Shown here: piece by piece, positions 1-9,179 of the stretch
How positions within the stretch are numbered: the first letter of the stretch is position 1
Layout: each line of letters starts with the position of its first letter
NCBI GenBank assembly: GCA_012735505.1
Contig: JAAYHE010000021.1
Location: forward strand, 1 to 64,000
Direction of reading: 5' to 3'
Length of the DNA stretch: 64,000 nucleotides
Source of the DNA: Bacillota bacterium
Lineage (GTDB): Bacteria; Bacillota; UBA994; UBA5500
Made by a program: the position numbers and the translations under genes
The notes under the pieces: generated by a model
Told to the model about the DNA's origin: nothing
Seen by the model: the letters and a program-made list of their open reading frames with translations, nothing else
Database searches by the model: none

Positions 1-28
1 CGGCCCCTACAAACGCCTATTGACACAA

Positions 29-58
29 GAGCCGGCCGCTTTTGTCGGCCGGCTCTTT
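29..58 (+). terminator. Rho-independent terminator-like hairpin upstream of flaG
   Basis: Perfect 10-bp inverted repeat gagccggccg/cggccggctc (29-38/46-55) followed by ttt. Confidence 0.6.
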
Positions 59-80
59 GCCAAATAAGGGGTGATATACC

Positions 81-452
81 TTGAAGATGAGTAGCGTTAA
101 TCCTACCCTAAACGTGTTGCCAGCCAAGGTGGACACGGTTCAGCCACCGAAGGCGGTAGAACGCCAGATGGAGGCCGTACGTAAGGTAGCCAAGAGTCAG
201 CCGGAGCAGGAGTTACAGGAGCAACCAACGGTCACGTCGGTGCAGGAGGCCGTTGACGAGGTTAATAAGGCGCTATACCTTTTGAACGAGCGCTTAGAGT
301 TTTCTGTGCACGAAGCCACCAATCGCATTGTGGTGCGGGTGTTAGATCGGGAGACGGAAGAAGTATTAAGGGAAATTCCACCGGAACAGATTCTCGATTT
401 GGTGGCTAAGCTGTGGGAATTAGTTGGCTTATTGGTAGATAAGAAGGCCTAA
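81..452 (+). CDS. flaG: Flagellar protein FlaG
   Basis: TTG start after aaggggtgat RBS; C-terminal 'LEFSVHEATNRIVVRVLDRETEEVLREIPPEQILDLVAKLWELVGLLVD' is FlaG-like; directly upstream of fliD. Confidence 0.9.
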   Translation: MKMSSVNPTLNVLPAKVDTVQPPKAVERQMEAVRKVAKSQPEQELQEQPTVTSVQEAVDEVNKALYLLNERLEFSVHEATNRIVVRVLDRETEEVLREIPPEQILDLVAKLWELVGLLVDKKA

Positions 453-473
453 AGTGGAGAGGGGTGACTGGCC

Positions 474-2300
474 ATGTCGATGAGGATTAGTGGTTTGGCT
501 AGCGGTATCGATATGGATGGGATTATTGAACAACTGATGGCCATCGAGCGGCGGCCGCTAGTAATGATGCAACAGAAGCAGCAAGAGCTGGAAGCCCAGA
601 AGGGAGCTTGGCGCGATGTGAACACGCGGCTAAGAAACCTGACAGATAAATTTAGCGCGCTCAAGCTCCAGGCCACTTATTTGGCTAAGGCGGCCGAGTC
701 GAGCGATAAGGATGTGCTGACTGCTACTGCAGGCCACAACGCCGGCATGGGCACTTATAAGATTGAAGTGGAACAGTTGGCTACTGGCTTTGTTAAGCAT
801 GGTGAAGTGGTGGCAGAGGGCGCTAGTAAACCCCTAGCGGTTACTGGCACTATTACTATTTCTACCGAGGCGGGCGAATGGCAAATAGAGGTTGGCATTA
901 ACGACACCTTAAACGATATCGTGCGCAAGCTTAATTCGGTAAAGAATGAAGATGACAAATCTGCCCCGGTAAGCGCTAGTGTGGTAGCTAGCCGCTTGGT
1001 GCTGGCTAGCAAGGAGACGGGCCAACAGAACGACTTTACTGTGCAGGTGACCGGCGACTTAGCTGATAAACTAGGTGCGTGGCAAGAAGTACAACAAGGG
1101 CAAGACGCCAAGGTAAAAATAAACGGTATTGAAGTAGAATCAGCCTCGAATAGCCTGAAAGACGTTATTCAAGGGGTAACGATAGACCTGAAAGATACTG
1201 GTACCAGCACCTTAACGGTAACGCAGGATACCAAAGCGGTAGTTGATGCGGTGCAGGCTTTTGTGGACCAGTATAACTCGACTATAGATTTTATTAACGA
1301 GAAACTGCAGGCTAAGAGTCAAAATGACCCCAATTCGGTGCGGGGAGCCTTAAGTGGCGATACTACTCTCATGCGACTGCAGAATAGCCTGCGCAACATG
1401 GTGGTGAGCCGTTCTTCTTATACGGAAGGTAAATATGTGACCTTGGCAGATATTGGTGTGGCTACGGCCAAGTTCGTGCCGGGGGCTGCCGATTATTCTG
1501 GTAAGCTAAATTTAGATGTGGCCAAGCTGGAAGAAGCACTTAAGGCTGATCCTTTAGCCGTGAAAGACATTCTCTTTAAACAGACCAATGTGGCGGCCTT
1601 GGGTACAGCTAGCCTAGGTCCAGATTCGGCTTCCTTTGACGATAACCTTTGTCCGCTAGATAGCGTTTTGAATGGAGTGACCGACGCTACCAACTGGGGC
1701 AAGGGTGAAGGTTGGGCTAGCGCAGGTTTACCCCAAAGCCTGATTGTCAATTTTAACGGCACCCGTACCCTCGACTCGGTTAGGTTATATACTCTGGATA
1801 CGGATGAATTCCCCGCTGAGATTTGGGGTGTCAGTGATTATAAGATTTATTACCTAGACGACAAGGGTAACGAGCACCTGTTGGCTGAGGTGGAAGGTAA
1901 CAAGCGGGGTGTAGTCACCAGCAGCGCCAATGGGGCGCGGGCTCAGGCCCTACGCTTTGAGTTTACTGGCAGCAACCATCCGAGTAACATAGCTCGGGTA
2001 GTAGAAATTGAGGCTTTCGAGAGTTCGGGTGTGTTATATAACCTAGAGCAATATATTCGCGATTTTACCCGCGCCGGCGATGGCATTTTGACAGAGAAAG
2101 ACAAGAGTTACGAAAGGCAGATTAACGATCTAAAGGAGCAGGCCGAAAGGTTGGAGTATCGCTTAGAACTGCGGCAGGAACGGCTGGTAGTCCAGTTCAT
2201 TGCCTTAGAGCGGGCGTTATCTACCATGCAATCGCAGGGCAATTGGCTAACGTCCCAAATAGCTCAGCTCAATAATATGTTCAGCCAGCCCAAGAAATAG
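474..2300 (+). CDS. fliD: Flagellar hook-associated protein 2 (filament cap FliD) with an inserted discoidin-like region
   Basis: N-terminal 'MRISGLASGIDMDGIIEQLMAIERRPL' and C-terminal coiled-coil FliD_C; followed by fliS. Confidence 0.93.
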   Translation: MSMRISGLASGIDMDGIIEQLMAIERRPLVMMQQKQQELEAQKGAWRDVNTRLRNLTDKFSALKLQATYLAKAAESSDKDVLTATAGHNAGMGTYKIEVEQLATGFVKHGEVVAEGASKPLAVTGTITISTEAGEWQIEVGINDTLNDIVRKLNSVKNEDDKSAPVSASVVASRLVLASKETGQQNDFTVQVTGDLADKLGAWQEVQQGQDAKVKINGIEVESASNSLKDVIQGVTIDLKDTGTSTLTVTQDTKAVVDAVQAFVDQYNSTIDFINEKLQAKSQNDPNSVRGALSGDTTLMRLQNSLRNMVVSRSSYTEGKYVTLADIGVATAKFVPGAADYSGKLNLDVAKLEEALKADPLAVKDILFKQTNVAALGTASLGPDSASFDDNLCPLDSVLNGVTDATNWGKGEGWASAGLPQSLIVNFNGTRTLDSVRLYTLDTDEFPAEIWGVSDYKIYYLDDKGNEHLLAEVEGNKRGVVTSSANGARAQALRFEFTGSNHPSNIARVVEIEAFESSGVLYNLEQYIRDFTRAGDGILTEKDKSYERQINDLKEQAERLEYRLELRQERLVVQFIALERALSTMQSQGNWLTSQIAQLNNMFSQPKK

Positions 2301-2314
2301 GATGGTGACAACAA

Positions 2315-2713
2315 ATGCTTAACCCCTATGCCAAGTATCGGCAAACCCAAGTGCAAACGGCTGCCCCCGAGCAGTTGATATTGATGTTGTATGATGGGGC
2401 CATTAAGTTTTCCTTACTGGCGAAAGAAAGTATTGAGAAAAAAGATATGGTAGCGGCTAATAGTGCGTTAATCCGCGTGCAAGACATTATCAGTGAGCTG
2501 CAATTTGCAGTTAACGAGGATGCCGGCGAAATCGCCCAGCAGTTGGCCTTGCTCTACGACTATATGTATCGTCGAGCTATCGATGCTAACTTAAGCAAAG
2601 ACGTAGCCATCATCGATGAGCTCGTAGGTATGGTGCGCGATTTGCGCAGCACTTGGGTAGAGGCAATAACCCTGGCGCGGCGGCAGGCAGGAGCGGCCGA
2701 TGGCAATCACTAA
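2315..2713 (+). CDS. fliS: Flagellar export chaperone FliS
   Basis: 'NPYAKYRQTQVQTAAPEQLILMLYDGAIKF' is a FliS hallmark. Confidence 0.95.
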   Translation: MLNPYAKYRQTQVQTAAPEQLILMLYDGAIKFSLLAKESIEKKDMVAANSALIRVQDIISELQFAVNEDAGEIAQQLALLYDYMYRRAIDANLSKDVAIIDELVGMVRDLRSTWVEAITLARRQAGAADGNH

Positions 2714-3185
2714 GCTAGAAAAACTGCTGGCAGTTTACAGCGAGGAGCGCGAGCTTTTCTGCCGTATGCTGGCTTTAGCCCAGGAACAAGTCAAATGTGT
2801 GGCGGTAAGCAATTACACGGTGTTAGCTACGATCTTAGAGCGGCGGCAGGCTCTGGCTGAAGAAATTAGTGCAGTGGCATCCCGAGCCCAGTCTGTGGCC
2901 CAAGAGATAGCCCGCGATCTCGACTTGCCCGAGACCAACATTAGCAATCTGCGGCAAAAGCTACCGGAGGCAGCCGTAGCTCCTTTAGAGAAGCTATTGG
3001 CGCAGATCTGCTTGGTGGCAGAAGAAATTCAGCAGATTGATGCTAAGAGCGAGGCTGAAATGCAGCAGGCCATGCAAGGGCTGCGCGGCGATTTGAAACA
3101 GGTGCAACGGGGGCAAACCGCCTTGCGGGCCTACAAGAACGCGCCCCAACCGCATACGGCTCGTTTCATCGATCGTCAGAGATAA
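2700..3185 (+). CDS. FlgN-like/FliT-like flagellar chaperone
   Basis: Coiled-coil protein overlapping the fliS 3' end by 14 nt; position and helical composition typical of FlgN/FliT. Confidence 0.6.
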   Translation: MAITKLEKLLAVYSEERELFCRMLALAQEQVKCVAVSNYTVLATILERRQALAEEISAVASRAQSVAQEIARDLDLPETNISNLRQKLPEAAVAPLEKLLAQICLVAEEIQQIDAKSEAEMQQAMQGLRGDLKQVQRGQTALRAYKNAPQPHTARFIDRQR

Positions 3186-3236
3186 GAGTATACAGAAAAT
3201 GTTTTTGGCAGTGTCGAAAAATAAGGCAGATTTGAT

Positions 3237-3265
3237 TTGACTTCCAGCTAATGGGGTGGTATAGT
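3237..3265 (+). promoter_or_regulatory. Sigma-A-like promoter for cspA
   Basis: TTGACT - 17 nt - TATAGT. Confidence 0.6.
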
Positions 3266-3312
3266 TAGTCTGCGCTTCGGCGCGGCATCAATTTTAGGAG
3301 GAATGTCCTTAC

Positions 3313-3510
3313 ATGATCGGTACTGTCAAATGGTTTAACCAGAAAAAAGGCTACGGTTTCATTACTACAGAGAACAACGAAGATGTCTTCGTGCATTTCT
3401 CTGCCATTCAGGGCGAAGGTTTCAAAACGCTCGATGAAGGCCAGCAAGTTGAGTTTGATGTGGTTGATGGCCCGCGCGGTCCGCAGGCTGCCAACGTTAC
3501 CAAGCTCTAA
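3313..3510 (+). CDS. Cold shock protein, CspA family
   Basis: '[30 protein letters not shown]' CSD signature; RBS aggagga. Confidence 0.97.
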   Translation: MIGTVKWFNQKKGYGFITTENNEDVFVHFSAIQGEGFKTLDEGQQVEFDVVDGPRGPQAANVTKL

Positions 3511-3530
3511 TTTGATATAGTCTTCCAATG

Positions 3531-3566
3531 CCCCGGGGTGTGGCCACCCCGGGGTGTTTGATTTTA
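3531..3566 (+). terminator. Terminator after csp gene
   Basis: ccccggggtg-tggc-caccccgggg then tgtttgatttt. Confidence 0.8.
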
Positions 3567-3727
3567 GGCAATTCTTTAGGATAGGTAGGCGGGGCGATGT
3601 GCCTAAGTCCGACCTGCCTTTTGCTTTTCTTGTACATTGTATTATGGATACTTTTTACGGTTAAGCTTGAATGACAGGATTGTTGCTCGGTTGCGTCGAA
3701 TATTAATAATACGAAGCCGCGAAAGGA

Positions 3728-4270
3728 GTGGATCAGATGCAGATCACTGTTAGGGGTAAGAACATCGAGATTACTGATGCCCTGCGCGACTATGCAACCA
3801 AGAAAGTGGCTAGGCTGGATAAGTATTTCGATCGCCCAGTCGAGGCCCAGGTGACACTCACGGTAGAGAAGGATCGCCACAGAGTGGAAGTAACCGCCAT
3901 GGTCGACGGTTTGATCCTGCGTGGCGAGGAATCCAGCCCCGACATGTATGCCTCCATTGACCTGGTCTCTGATAAGTTGGAGAAACAGATCGAGCGGTAC
4001 AAAACGCGCATCTCGCGCCGTCTCCGTAGTAACGGATTGAAGAATGGTGTGGCCCCTGCTTATGTGCCAGAGGAAGACGAGGAAGACGGGCCACGAGTAG
4101 TCCGCTCAAAGCGCTTTGCCATGAAACCTATGCCTGTTGAAGAAGCCATTCTGCAGATGAACTTGCTTAACCACGACTTTTTCGTCTTTATGAACGCGGA
4201 AACGGAGAATTTTGCAGTCCTCTATAAACGAAAAGATGGTAATTACGGCTTGATAGAACCAGAGAACTAA
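3728..4270 (+). CDS. hpf: Long-form ribosome hibernation promoting factor (HPF/RaiA)
   Basis: N-terminal HPF domain 'MQITVRGKNIEITDALRDYATKKVARLDKYF' plus C-terminal dimerisation domain; ATG at 3737 possible. Confidence 0.95.
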   Translation: MDQMQITVRGKNIEITDALRDYATKKVARLDKYFDRPVEAQVTLTVEKDRHRVEVTAMVDGLILRGEESSPDMYASIDLVSDKLEKQIERYKTRISRRLRSNGLKNGVAPAYVPEEDEEDGPRVVRSKRFAMKPMPVEEAILQMNLLNHDFFVFMNAETENFAVLYKRKDGNYGLIEPEN

Positions 4271-4292
4271 AAAGAATAGAAGCCATTGGGGA

Positions 4293-4328
4293 AGGAGCCG
4301 ATCCTGCGGGGTCGGCTCCTATGTTTTT
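4293..4328 (+). terminator. Terminator after hpf
   Basis: aggagccga/tcggctcct stem followed by T-rich tract. Confidence 0.75.
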
Positions 4329-4389
4329 CTCTGCTTGCTAATGATGATTGCTAGGCAGGAGAGGTTTGTCTGCATGGCGAAAACATCTA

Positions 4390-4445
4390 CAACGCTTTAG
4401 CGTTGCAGGCAATGAAGTGATGGTTGCGCAGCAACTATCGGCTTG
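4390..4445. repeat. Dispersed repeat family A, copy 1 (two consecutive small palindromes)
   Basis: CAACGCTTTAGCGTTGCAGGCAATGAAGTGATGGTTGCGCAGCAACTATCGGCTTG; near-matches at 23179 and 53262. Confidence 0.8.
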
Positions 4446-4591
4446 CGATTTTGTTAGTATGTTGCCTAACGGTTTGATAATATCTAAGGGAAATGCTGTG
4501 CCAAAATTCTGCTGCAGGCCCAGCCCGATCATAGCGTACCTGGGAATACAGGGCGGCTTTCGCCGTCTGTTAACACGGGTAGCAGGAAAGG

Positions 4592-5911
4592 ATGAGCAAT
4601 GTGTATAGAGAGCGCATCGGCGTTGTGATTCTCGAAGGCGGGCATCCTGCTGAACTAGTAGAGCGGCAGATGGTTAGTGTCCGCCGCGGTATGACTCTAG
4701 ATGCTATCGTCAAAGTGCGTGATATTCCTGAAATAGACGTTGTTTATCTATCTACAAATTATCCCGAATTGGCCGAGGCGGCAGCCCAACTGGGTGCTAT
4801 TGTGGTGCCCGAGGAAGCGCCTTTTCATTTTGGCCGTTGTTTACAGTATGTCATCAATCAAGGACAGTTAGATGGGGTTATATATATTGGCGGTGCTTCT
4901 TGTCCTTTCCTGACAGCCGATGAATTTCGCCTCATGGCCCAAGGCTTACGGGCGCGCAAGAACGTAGTTTTCACCAATAACCCCCAATCGGCAGATATTG
5001 CTGCTTTTACCCCAGCCCAGGCAATAAACTTTATAGATCTACCAGATAACGATAATGTTTTGCCCACCCTCTTGCGGCAGCAGGCTGGGCTCGAGCGGGT
5101 ATTTTTGCCTCATTCGGTGGGCGTGCATTTTGACATCGACACCCCTAGCGACGTCTTAGTGATGTCCCTGTCGCCGCGGCTAGAGCCTCATACCCGGCAA
5201 GCCATTGCGGCATTGAACTGGGACAATTCCCGGGTGCGTCTAGCCTTTGAACAAATGGCTTCGCGCCAAAGCAACGTGTTTGTGGCTGGGCGGGTAAATC
5301 CCTGGACCATGCAACATGTGGGCATGTATTGTCGTGCCCGTATGCGGGTCCTTTCGGAAGAACGGGGCATGCGGGCTACCGGCCGCGCCGAGCGCGGAGA
5401 AGTCCATTCCATGTTAGCCTTCCTGTTACAACAATTAGGCCCCCAAGGCCTGATCGATTATATCAGTTCTATTGCTGATGCAGCCTTTATCGATACCCGC
5501 ATTATTTTTGCTCATTTCCGTCTACAATTAACAGAAGGGCAGCGCTTTGCTTCCGATTTGGGTTGGCTCGATCAAATCGGGCACCCCCTGGTGCGGGACT
5601 TGACGGAAGCTGCCTTTAACGCCCCCATCCCGATTATTCTAGGGGGTCACTCGCTGGTGGCTGGCAGCATGTGGTCTTTGGTAGATACTCTGCGTTTTGC
5701 CGAAGGGCAGGAGCAGTTGCCGGCTACGTATCGGACCGAAATTATCGTGCCCGGGCATCCCTGGCTGGGACGAGCCTTGCGAGAGATTAAAGATTTCCCA
5801 GGCCAGTTGGTAGGCATCCAGAGCGGTGGCGTCTGGCGGGAGGTGCCCTTGCCGCACTCTACGCTCGTCGGGCCTGGAGATAGGCTTTATTTCAAAGGGA
5901 ACTTTCAGTAA
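4592..5911 (+). CDS. Nucleotidyltransferase-like (MobA/CofC-like) protein with C-terminal RCK_C/TrkA_C-like domain
   Basis: N-terminal alpha/beta with 'FDIDTPSDVLVM' motif typical of NTP_transf families; C-terminal 'EIIVPGHPWLGRALREIKDFPGQLVGIQSGGVWREVPLPHSTLVGPGDRLYFKG' resembles TrkA_C. Confidence 0.5.
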   Translation: MSNVYRERIGVVILEGGHPAELVERQMVSVRRGMTLDAIVKVRDIPEIDVVYLSTNYPELAEAAAQLGAIVVPEEAPFHFGRCLQYVINQGQLDGVIYIGGASCPFLTADEFRLMAQGLRARKNVVFTNNPQSADIAAFTPAQAINFIDLPDNDNVLPTLLRQQAGLERVFLPHSVGVHFDIDTPSDVLVMSLSPRLEPHTRQAIAALNWDNSRVRLAFEQMASRQSNVFVAGRVNPWTMQHVGMYCRARMRVLSEERGMRATGRAERGEVHSMLAFLLQQLGPQGLIDYISSIADAAFIDTRIIFAHFRLQLTEGQRFASDLGWLDQIGHPLVRDLTEAAFNAPIPIILGGHSLVAGSMWSLVDTLRFAEGQEQLPATYRTEIIVPGHPWLGRALREIKDFPGQLVGIQSGGVWREVPLPHSTLVGPGDRLYFKGNFQ

Positions 5912-5978
5912 GGTTAACGTCAGAACAGATGTAGGGTGGTTGGCACCACAGCCTAAATTAGAATCGAGGTGAGCAGTT

Positions 5979-8639
5979 TTGCTCGGCATATTTCGTAACC
6001 TTTTCGACTACAACAGCAAAGAACTAAAGCGGTTGGAAAAGATTTTGGCTCGGGTTAACGCCCTAGAGCCAAGTATGCAGGCCTTGAGCGACGAAGCTTT
6101 GCGGGCCAAGACGCCTGAATTTAGGGAGCGCCTGGCCAATGGCGCTACCCTCGACAGCTTGCTGCCAGAAGCCTTTGCCGCAGTGCGGGAAGCCGCCAGG
6201 CGGGTAATAGGCAAGCGGCATTTTGATGTGCAAATTCTAGGTGGCATTGTTTTACACCAGGGCCGCATTGCTGAGATGAAAACGGGTGAGGGTAAGACCC
6301 TGGTGGCTACCTTGCCTGCCTATTTAAACGCCCTCACGGGCAGAGGCGTGCATATCGTGACGGTGAACGACTATCTAGCTGGCTTCCACGCCGAATGGAT
6401 GGGGCCGATCTATCGCTTCTTAGGCATGTCGGTAGGTGTTATTTTGCACGATATGACCTTTGCCCAACGGCGGGCAGCCTACCAGGCCGATATTACCTAC
6501 GCAACTAACAACGAGCTAGGCTTTGATTATCTGCGCGATAACATGGCCATTCAACCCGAGCAACTGGTGCAAAGGGGTTTACATTATGCCATCGTCGACG
6601 AGGTAGACAGTATCCTGATCGACGAAGCGCGCACCCCCTTAATTATTTCGGGCCAAGGCGAGCAATCGACCGATCTCTACTATCGTTTTGCTGCCTTGGT
6701 GGAAGGTTTCCGAGAAGGCGAAGATTACACGGTAGATGAAAAAGCAAAACAGGTGGCCCCGACGGCGCAAGCTATCGCTAAGGCCGAGCGGGCTATGGGT
6801 GTGGAAAACCTGTATGATAGTGCTAATGAAGACTTATCTCATTATCTAAACCAGGCTATTCGGGCTAAGGCCCTGATGAAGCGTGACCGCGACTACGTGG
6901 TGCATGACGGCCAAGTGGTCATCGTCGACGAGTTTACCGGCCGCCTGATGTTTGGGCGCCGTTACAGCGCTGGCTTACACCAAGCCATTGAAGCCAAAGA
7001 AGGGCTAAAAATCGAGCGGGAAAACCAAACCTTAGCCAGCATCACCTTCCAGAATTTCTTCCGCATGTATGAGAAATTAGCGGGTATGACAGGTACGGCC
7101 GCTACCGAAGAAGACGAGTTCCGCCATATTTACGGCCTCGACGTGGTGGTTATCCCCACCAACAAGCCCATGATCCGCCAAGACTTGGGTGATGTTGTCT
7201 ATAAAAGCGAAGCTAGCAAGTTTAGAGCCGTAGTGGACGAGATTGAACGCCGCCACGCTACTGGCCAGCCCCTGTTGGTGGGTACTATTTCCATTGAAAA
7301 GTCGGAGATGCTCAGTAACATGTTAAAATGGCGTGGCATACCCCATCAGGTGCTCAACGCCAAGCACCATGAAAAAGAGGCAGAAATTATCGCCCAAGCG
7401 GGCCGCTTCGGTGCTGTTACTATTTCTACCAACATGGCTGGCCGCGGGACCGACATTTTGCTCGGCGGCAACCCCGAGTTCTTGGCTCGCGCCGAAGTAT
7501 TGCGACGGGGTGTAAGTCACGATGAACTAGTGGCTGCCTTAGATTATGGACAAGCCGATGCGAGGGCTGCCGAGGTACGGGCCTTGTACCAAGAAGTCTT
7601 GCAGGAGATGGAGGAGCAGTGCCAGCGCGAGCGGGAGCAAGTGCTGGCCGCCGGCGGCTTGCACGTGATCGGTACCGAGCGGCATGAATCTCGCCGCATC
7701 GATAACCAGCTGCGGGGTCGGGCCGGACGCCAAGGCGACCCGGGCTCGTCGCAGTTTTTCATCTCCTTGGAAGACGACCTCATGCGCCTTTTTGGCTCCG
7801 ACATGATTTCTGGGGTGATGAATCGCCTTGGCCTGGAAGAAGACATGCCTATTGAAGCCGGCATGCTTACCAAGGCCATTGAAAAGGCTCAAAAGCGGGT
7901 GGAAACTCGCAACTTCGATATCCGCAAGCATGTGTTGCAGTACGACGATGTGCTGAATAAGCAGCGGGAAGTTATCTATGCCCAACGGCGAGAGGTGCTC
8001 ATGGGAACCGACATGCGAGAATCGGTCCTAGACATGGTTGCCGCTGTCATTGAACAGTTAGTGGATCAATATGCCCCTGAGCGAGAAGAATGGGATCTGG
8101 CCGCCTTGCGCCAAGCCTTGTCGGAATATATTCCTGCAGCAGCCGAGCTCGATGTAGCTGCATGGGAGGGCTTAACTCGCACTGCTTTGCTCGAGGAATT
8201 AGAGCACTTTGCTGAACAAGCCTATGCCCAGCGGGAGGCTGAGATCGGTGCTGACGTGATGCGCGATGTGGAACGTATGGTAGTTTTACGCGTGGTCGAT
8301 ACCATCTGGATGGCGCATCTGGATGCTATGGACGAGCTTCGCGACGGTATCGGCCTCAGGGCTTATGGTCAGAAAGACCCCCTAGTGGAATACCAACTGG
8401 AAAGCTATGAGATGTTTGAACAGATGGTCAACCAGATTAAGCACGATGTCACGCGCCTCATGTATCATGTGCAGGTAAGTCAGCCGCCCCAGGCTCAGCG
8501 GGTGGCCCGCCCAGCGGCACCGGTAGCTCCAGCGGCTACGCGGGCGAGTGCGCGTAGATCAAGTGAGCAACGGGTGGGACGCAACGACCCTTGCCCCTGC
8601 GGTAGTGGAAAGAAATATAAGAGATGCTGTGGGAGATAA
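5979..8639 (+). CDS. secA: Preprotein translocase ATPase SecA
   Basis: TTG start after gaggtgag RBS; '[21 protein letters not shown]', '[19 protein letters not shown]', C-terminal SEC-C motif [13 protein letters not shown]. Confidence 0.98.
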   Translation: MLGIFRNLFDYNSKELKRLEKILARVNALEPSMQALSDEALRAKTPEFRERLANGATLDSLLPEAFAAVREAARRVIGKRHFDVQILGGIVLHQGRIAEMKTGEGKTLVATLPAYLNALTGRGVHIVTVNDYLAGFHAEWMGPIYRFLGMSVGVILHDMTFAQRRAAYQADITYATNNELGFDYLRDNMAIQPEQLVQRGLHYAIVDEVDSILIDEARTPLIISGQGEQSTDLYYRFAALVEGFREGEDYTVDEKAKQVAPTAQAIAKAERAMGVENLYDSANEDLSHYLNQAIRAKALMKRDRDYVVHDGQVVIVDEFTGRLMFGRRYSAGLHQAIEAKEGLKIERENQTLASITFQNFFRMYEKLAGMTGTAATEEDEFRHIYGLDVVVIPTNKPMIRQDLGDVVYKSEASKFRAVVDEIERRHATGQPLLVGTISIEKSEMLSNMLKWRGIPHQVLNAKHHEKEAEIIAQAGRFGAVTISTNMAGRGTDILLGGNPEFLARAEVLRRGVSHDELVAALDYGQADARAAEVRALYQEVLQEMEEQCQREREQVLAAGGLHVIGTERHESRRIDNQLRGRAGRQGDPGSSQFFISLEDDLMRLFGSDMISGVMNRLGLEEDMPIEAGMLTKAIEKAQKRVETRNFDIRKHVLQYDDVLNKQREVIYAQRREVLMGTDMRESVLDMVAAVIEQLVDQYAPEREEWDLAALRQALSEYIPAAAELDVAAWEGLTRTALLEELEHFAEQAYAQREAEIGADVMRDVERMVVLRVVDTIWMAHLDAMDELRDGIGLRAYGQKDPLVEYQLESYEMFEQMVNQIKHDVTRLMYHVQVSQPPQAQRVARPAAPVAPAATRASARRSSEQRVGRNDPCPCGSGKKYKRCCGR

Positions 8640-8642
8640 GCT

Positions 8643-8987
8643 TTGAAGCAGATACTTCCTGTATACACCTCCTTGGCAGAGGGGGCTGGCTTCGTTCGCG
8701 ATCAAAGCTTTCCTCATCAGCTGGCTCGTTCTTTGAGTTTAGAATATGGCTTGAAGATAGCCCAGTTTAAGCCGCGCCGGGGCAAGAAGAATGTATCCCA
8801 ATGGCCAGGCCTAAAGCCACAGCAGGCTGAGCTAGCCTTGCTGGCTGAGCAATACCAGGTTTATATTCTCACCCGCACCCAGGCTTTAGCAGTTAGCCCC
8901 TGGGCGTTGGTGTTTCCCCAAGAACTGCCTAATAAAGAACTGTTGCCCATAGTGGTAACCGAGCTGCAGCAGCGGGGTTTGCTTTAG
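8643..8987 (+). CDS. Uncharacterised 114-aa protein immediately downstream of secA
   Basis: Intact ORF 3 nt after the secA stop; no family recognised. Confidence 0.55.
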   Translation: MKQILPVYTSLAEGAGFVRDQSFPHQLARSLSLEYGLKIAQFKPRRGKKNVSQWPGLKPQQAELALLAEQYQVYILTRTQALAVSPWALVFPQELPNKELLPIVVTELQQRGLL

Positions 8988-9071
8988 AGGCAGCCGATGG
9001 TTATACGATATGTGTGGTATGTTGCTATATCGTAGGGGCGCCCGCTTTGGATCTGAGTACAGGCCCTGGGC

Positions 9072-9114
9072 CAACTGCTTGGGCTTGGAGCATGCTCCAA
9101 GGGGCCTATGCGGT
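9072..9114. repeat. Dispersed GC-rich repeat family C, copy 1
   Basis: AACTGCTTGGGcTTGGAGCAtGCTCCAaGGGGCCTATGCGGTAA; related copy at 45999-46042. Confidence 0.65.
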
Positions 9115-9179
9115 AAGCTCAGGCTCGCACAGGATGTATGGGCGGGGCATTTTGCACCAGCCCGTAAGGAGGACGATAG

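Noticed and set aside
4348-4608. 86-aa plus-strand ORF between hpf and the 4592 gene
   Set aside because: It spans a copy of the dispersed palindromic repeat, has no RBS, and overlaps the next gene's start; likely non-coding
5928-5955. T-box-like string 'TAGGGTGGTTGGCACCAC' upstream of secA
   Set aside because: No specifier stem, antiterminator or amino-acid-related gene; secA is not a T-box target; chance resemblance
7539-7985. 148-aa antisense ORF inside secA
   Set aside because: Fully inside a highly conserved gene; no independent signals
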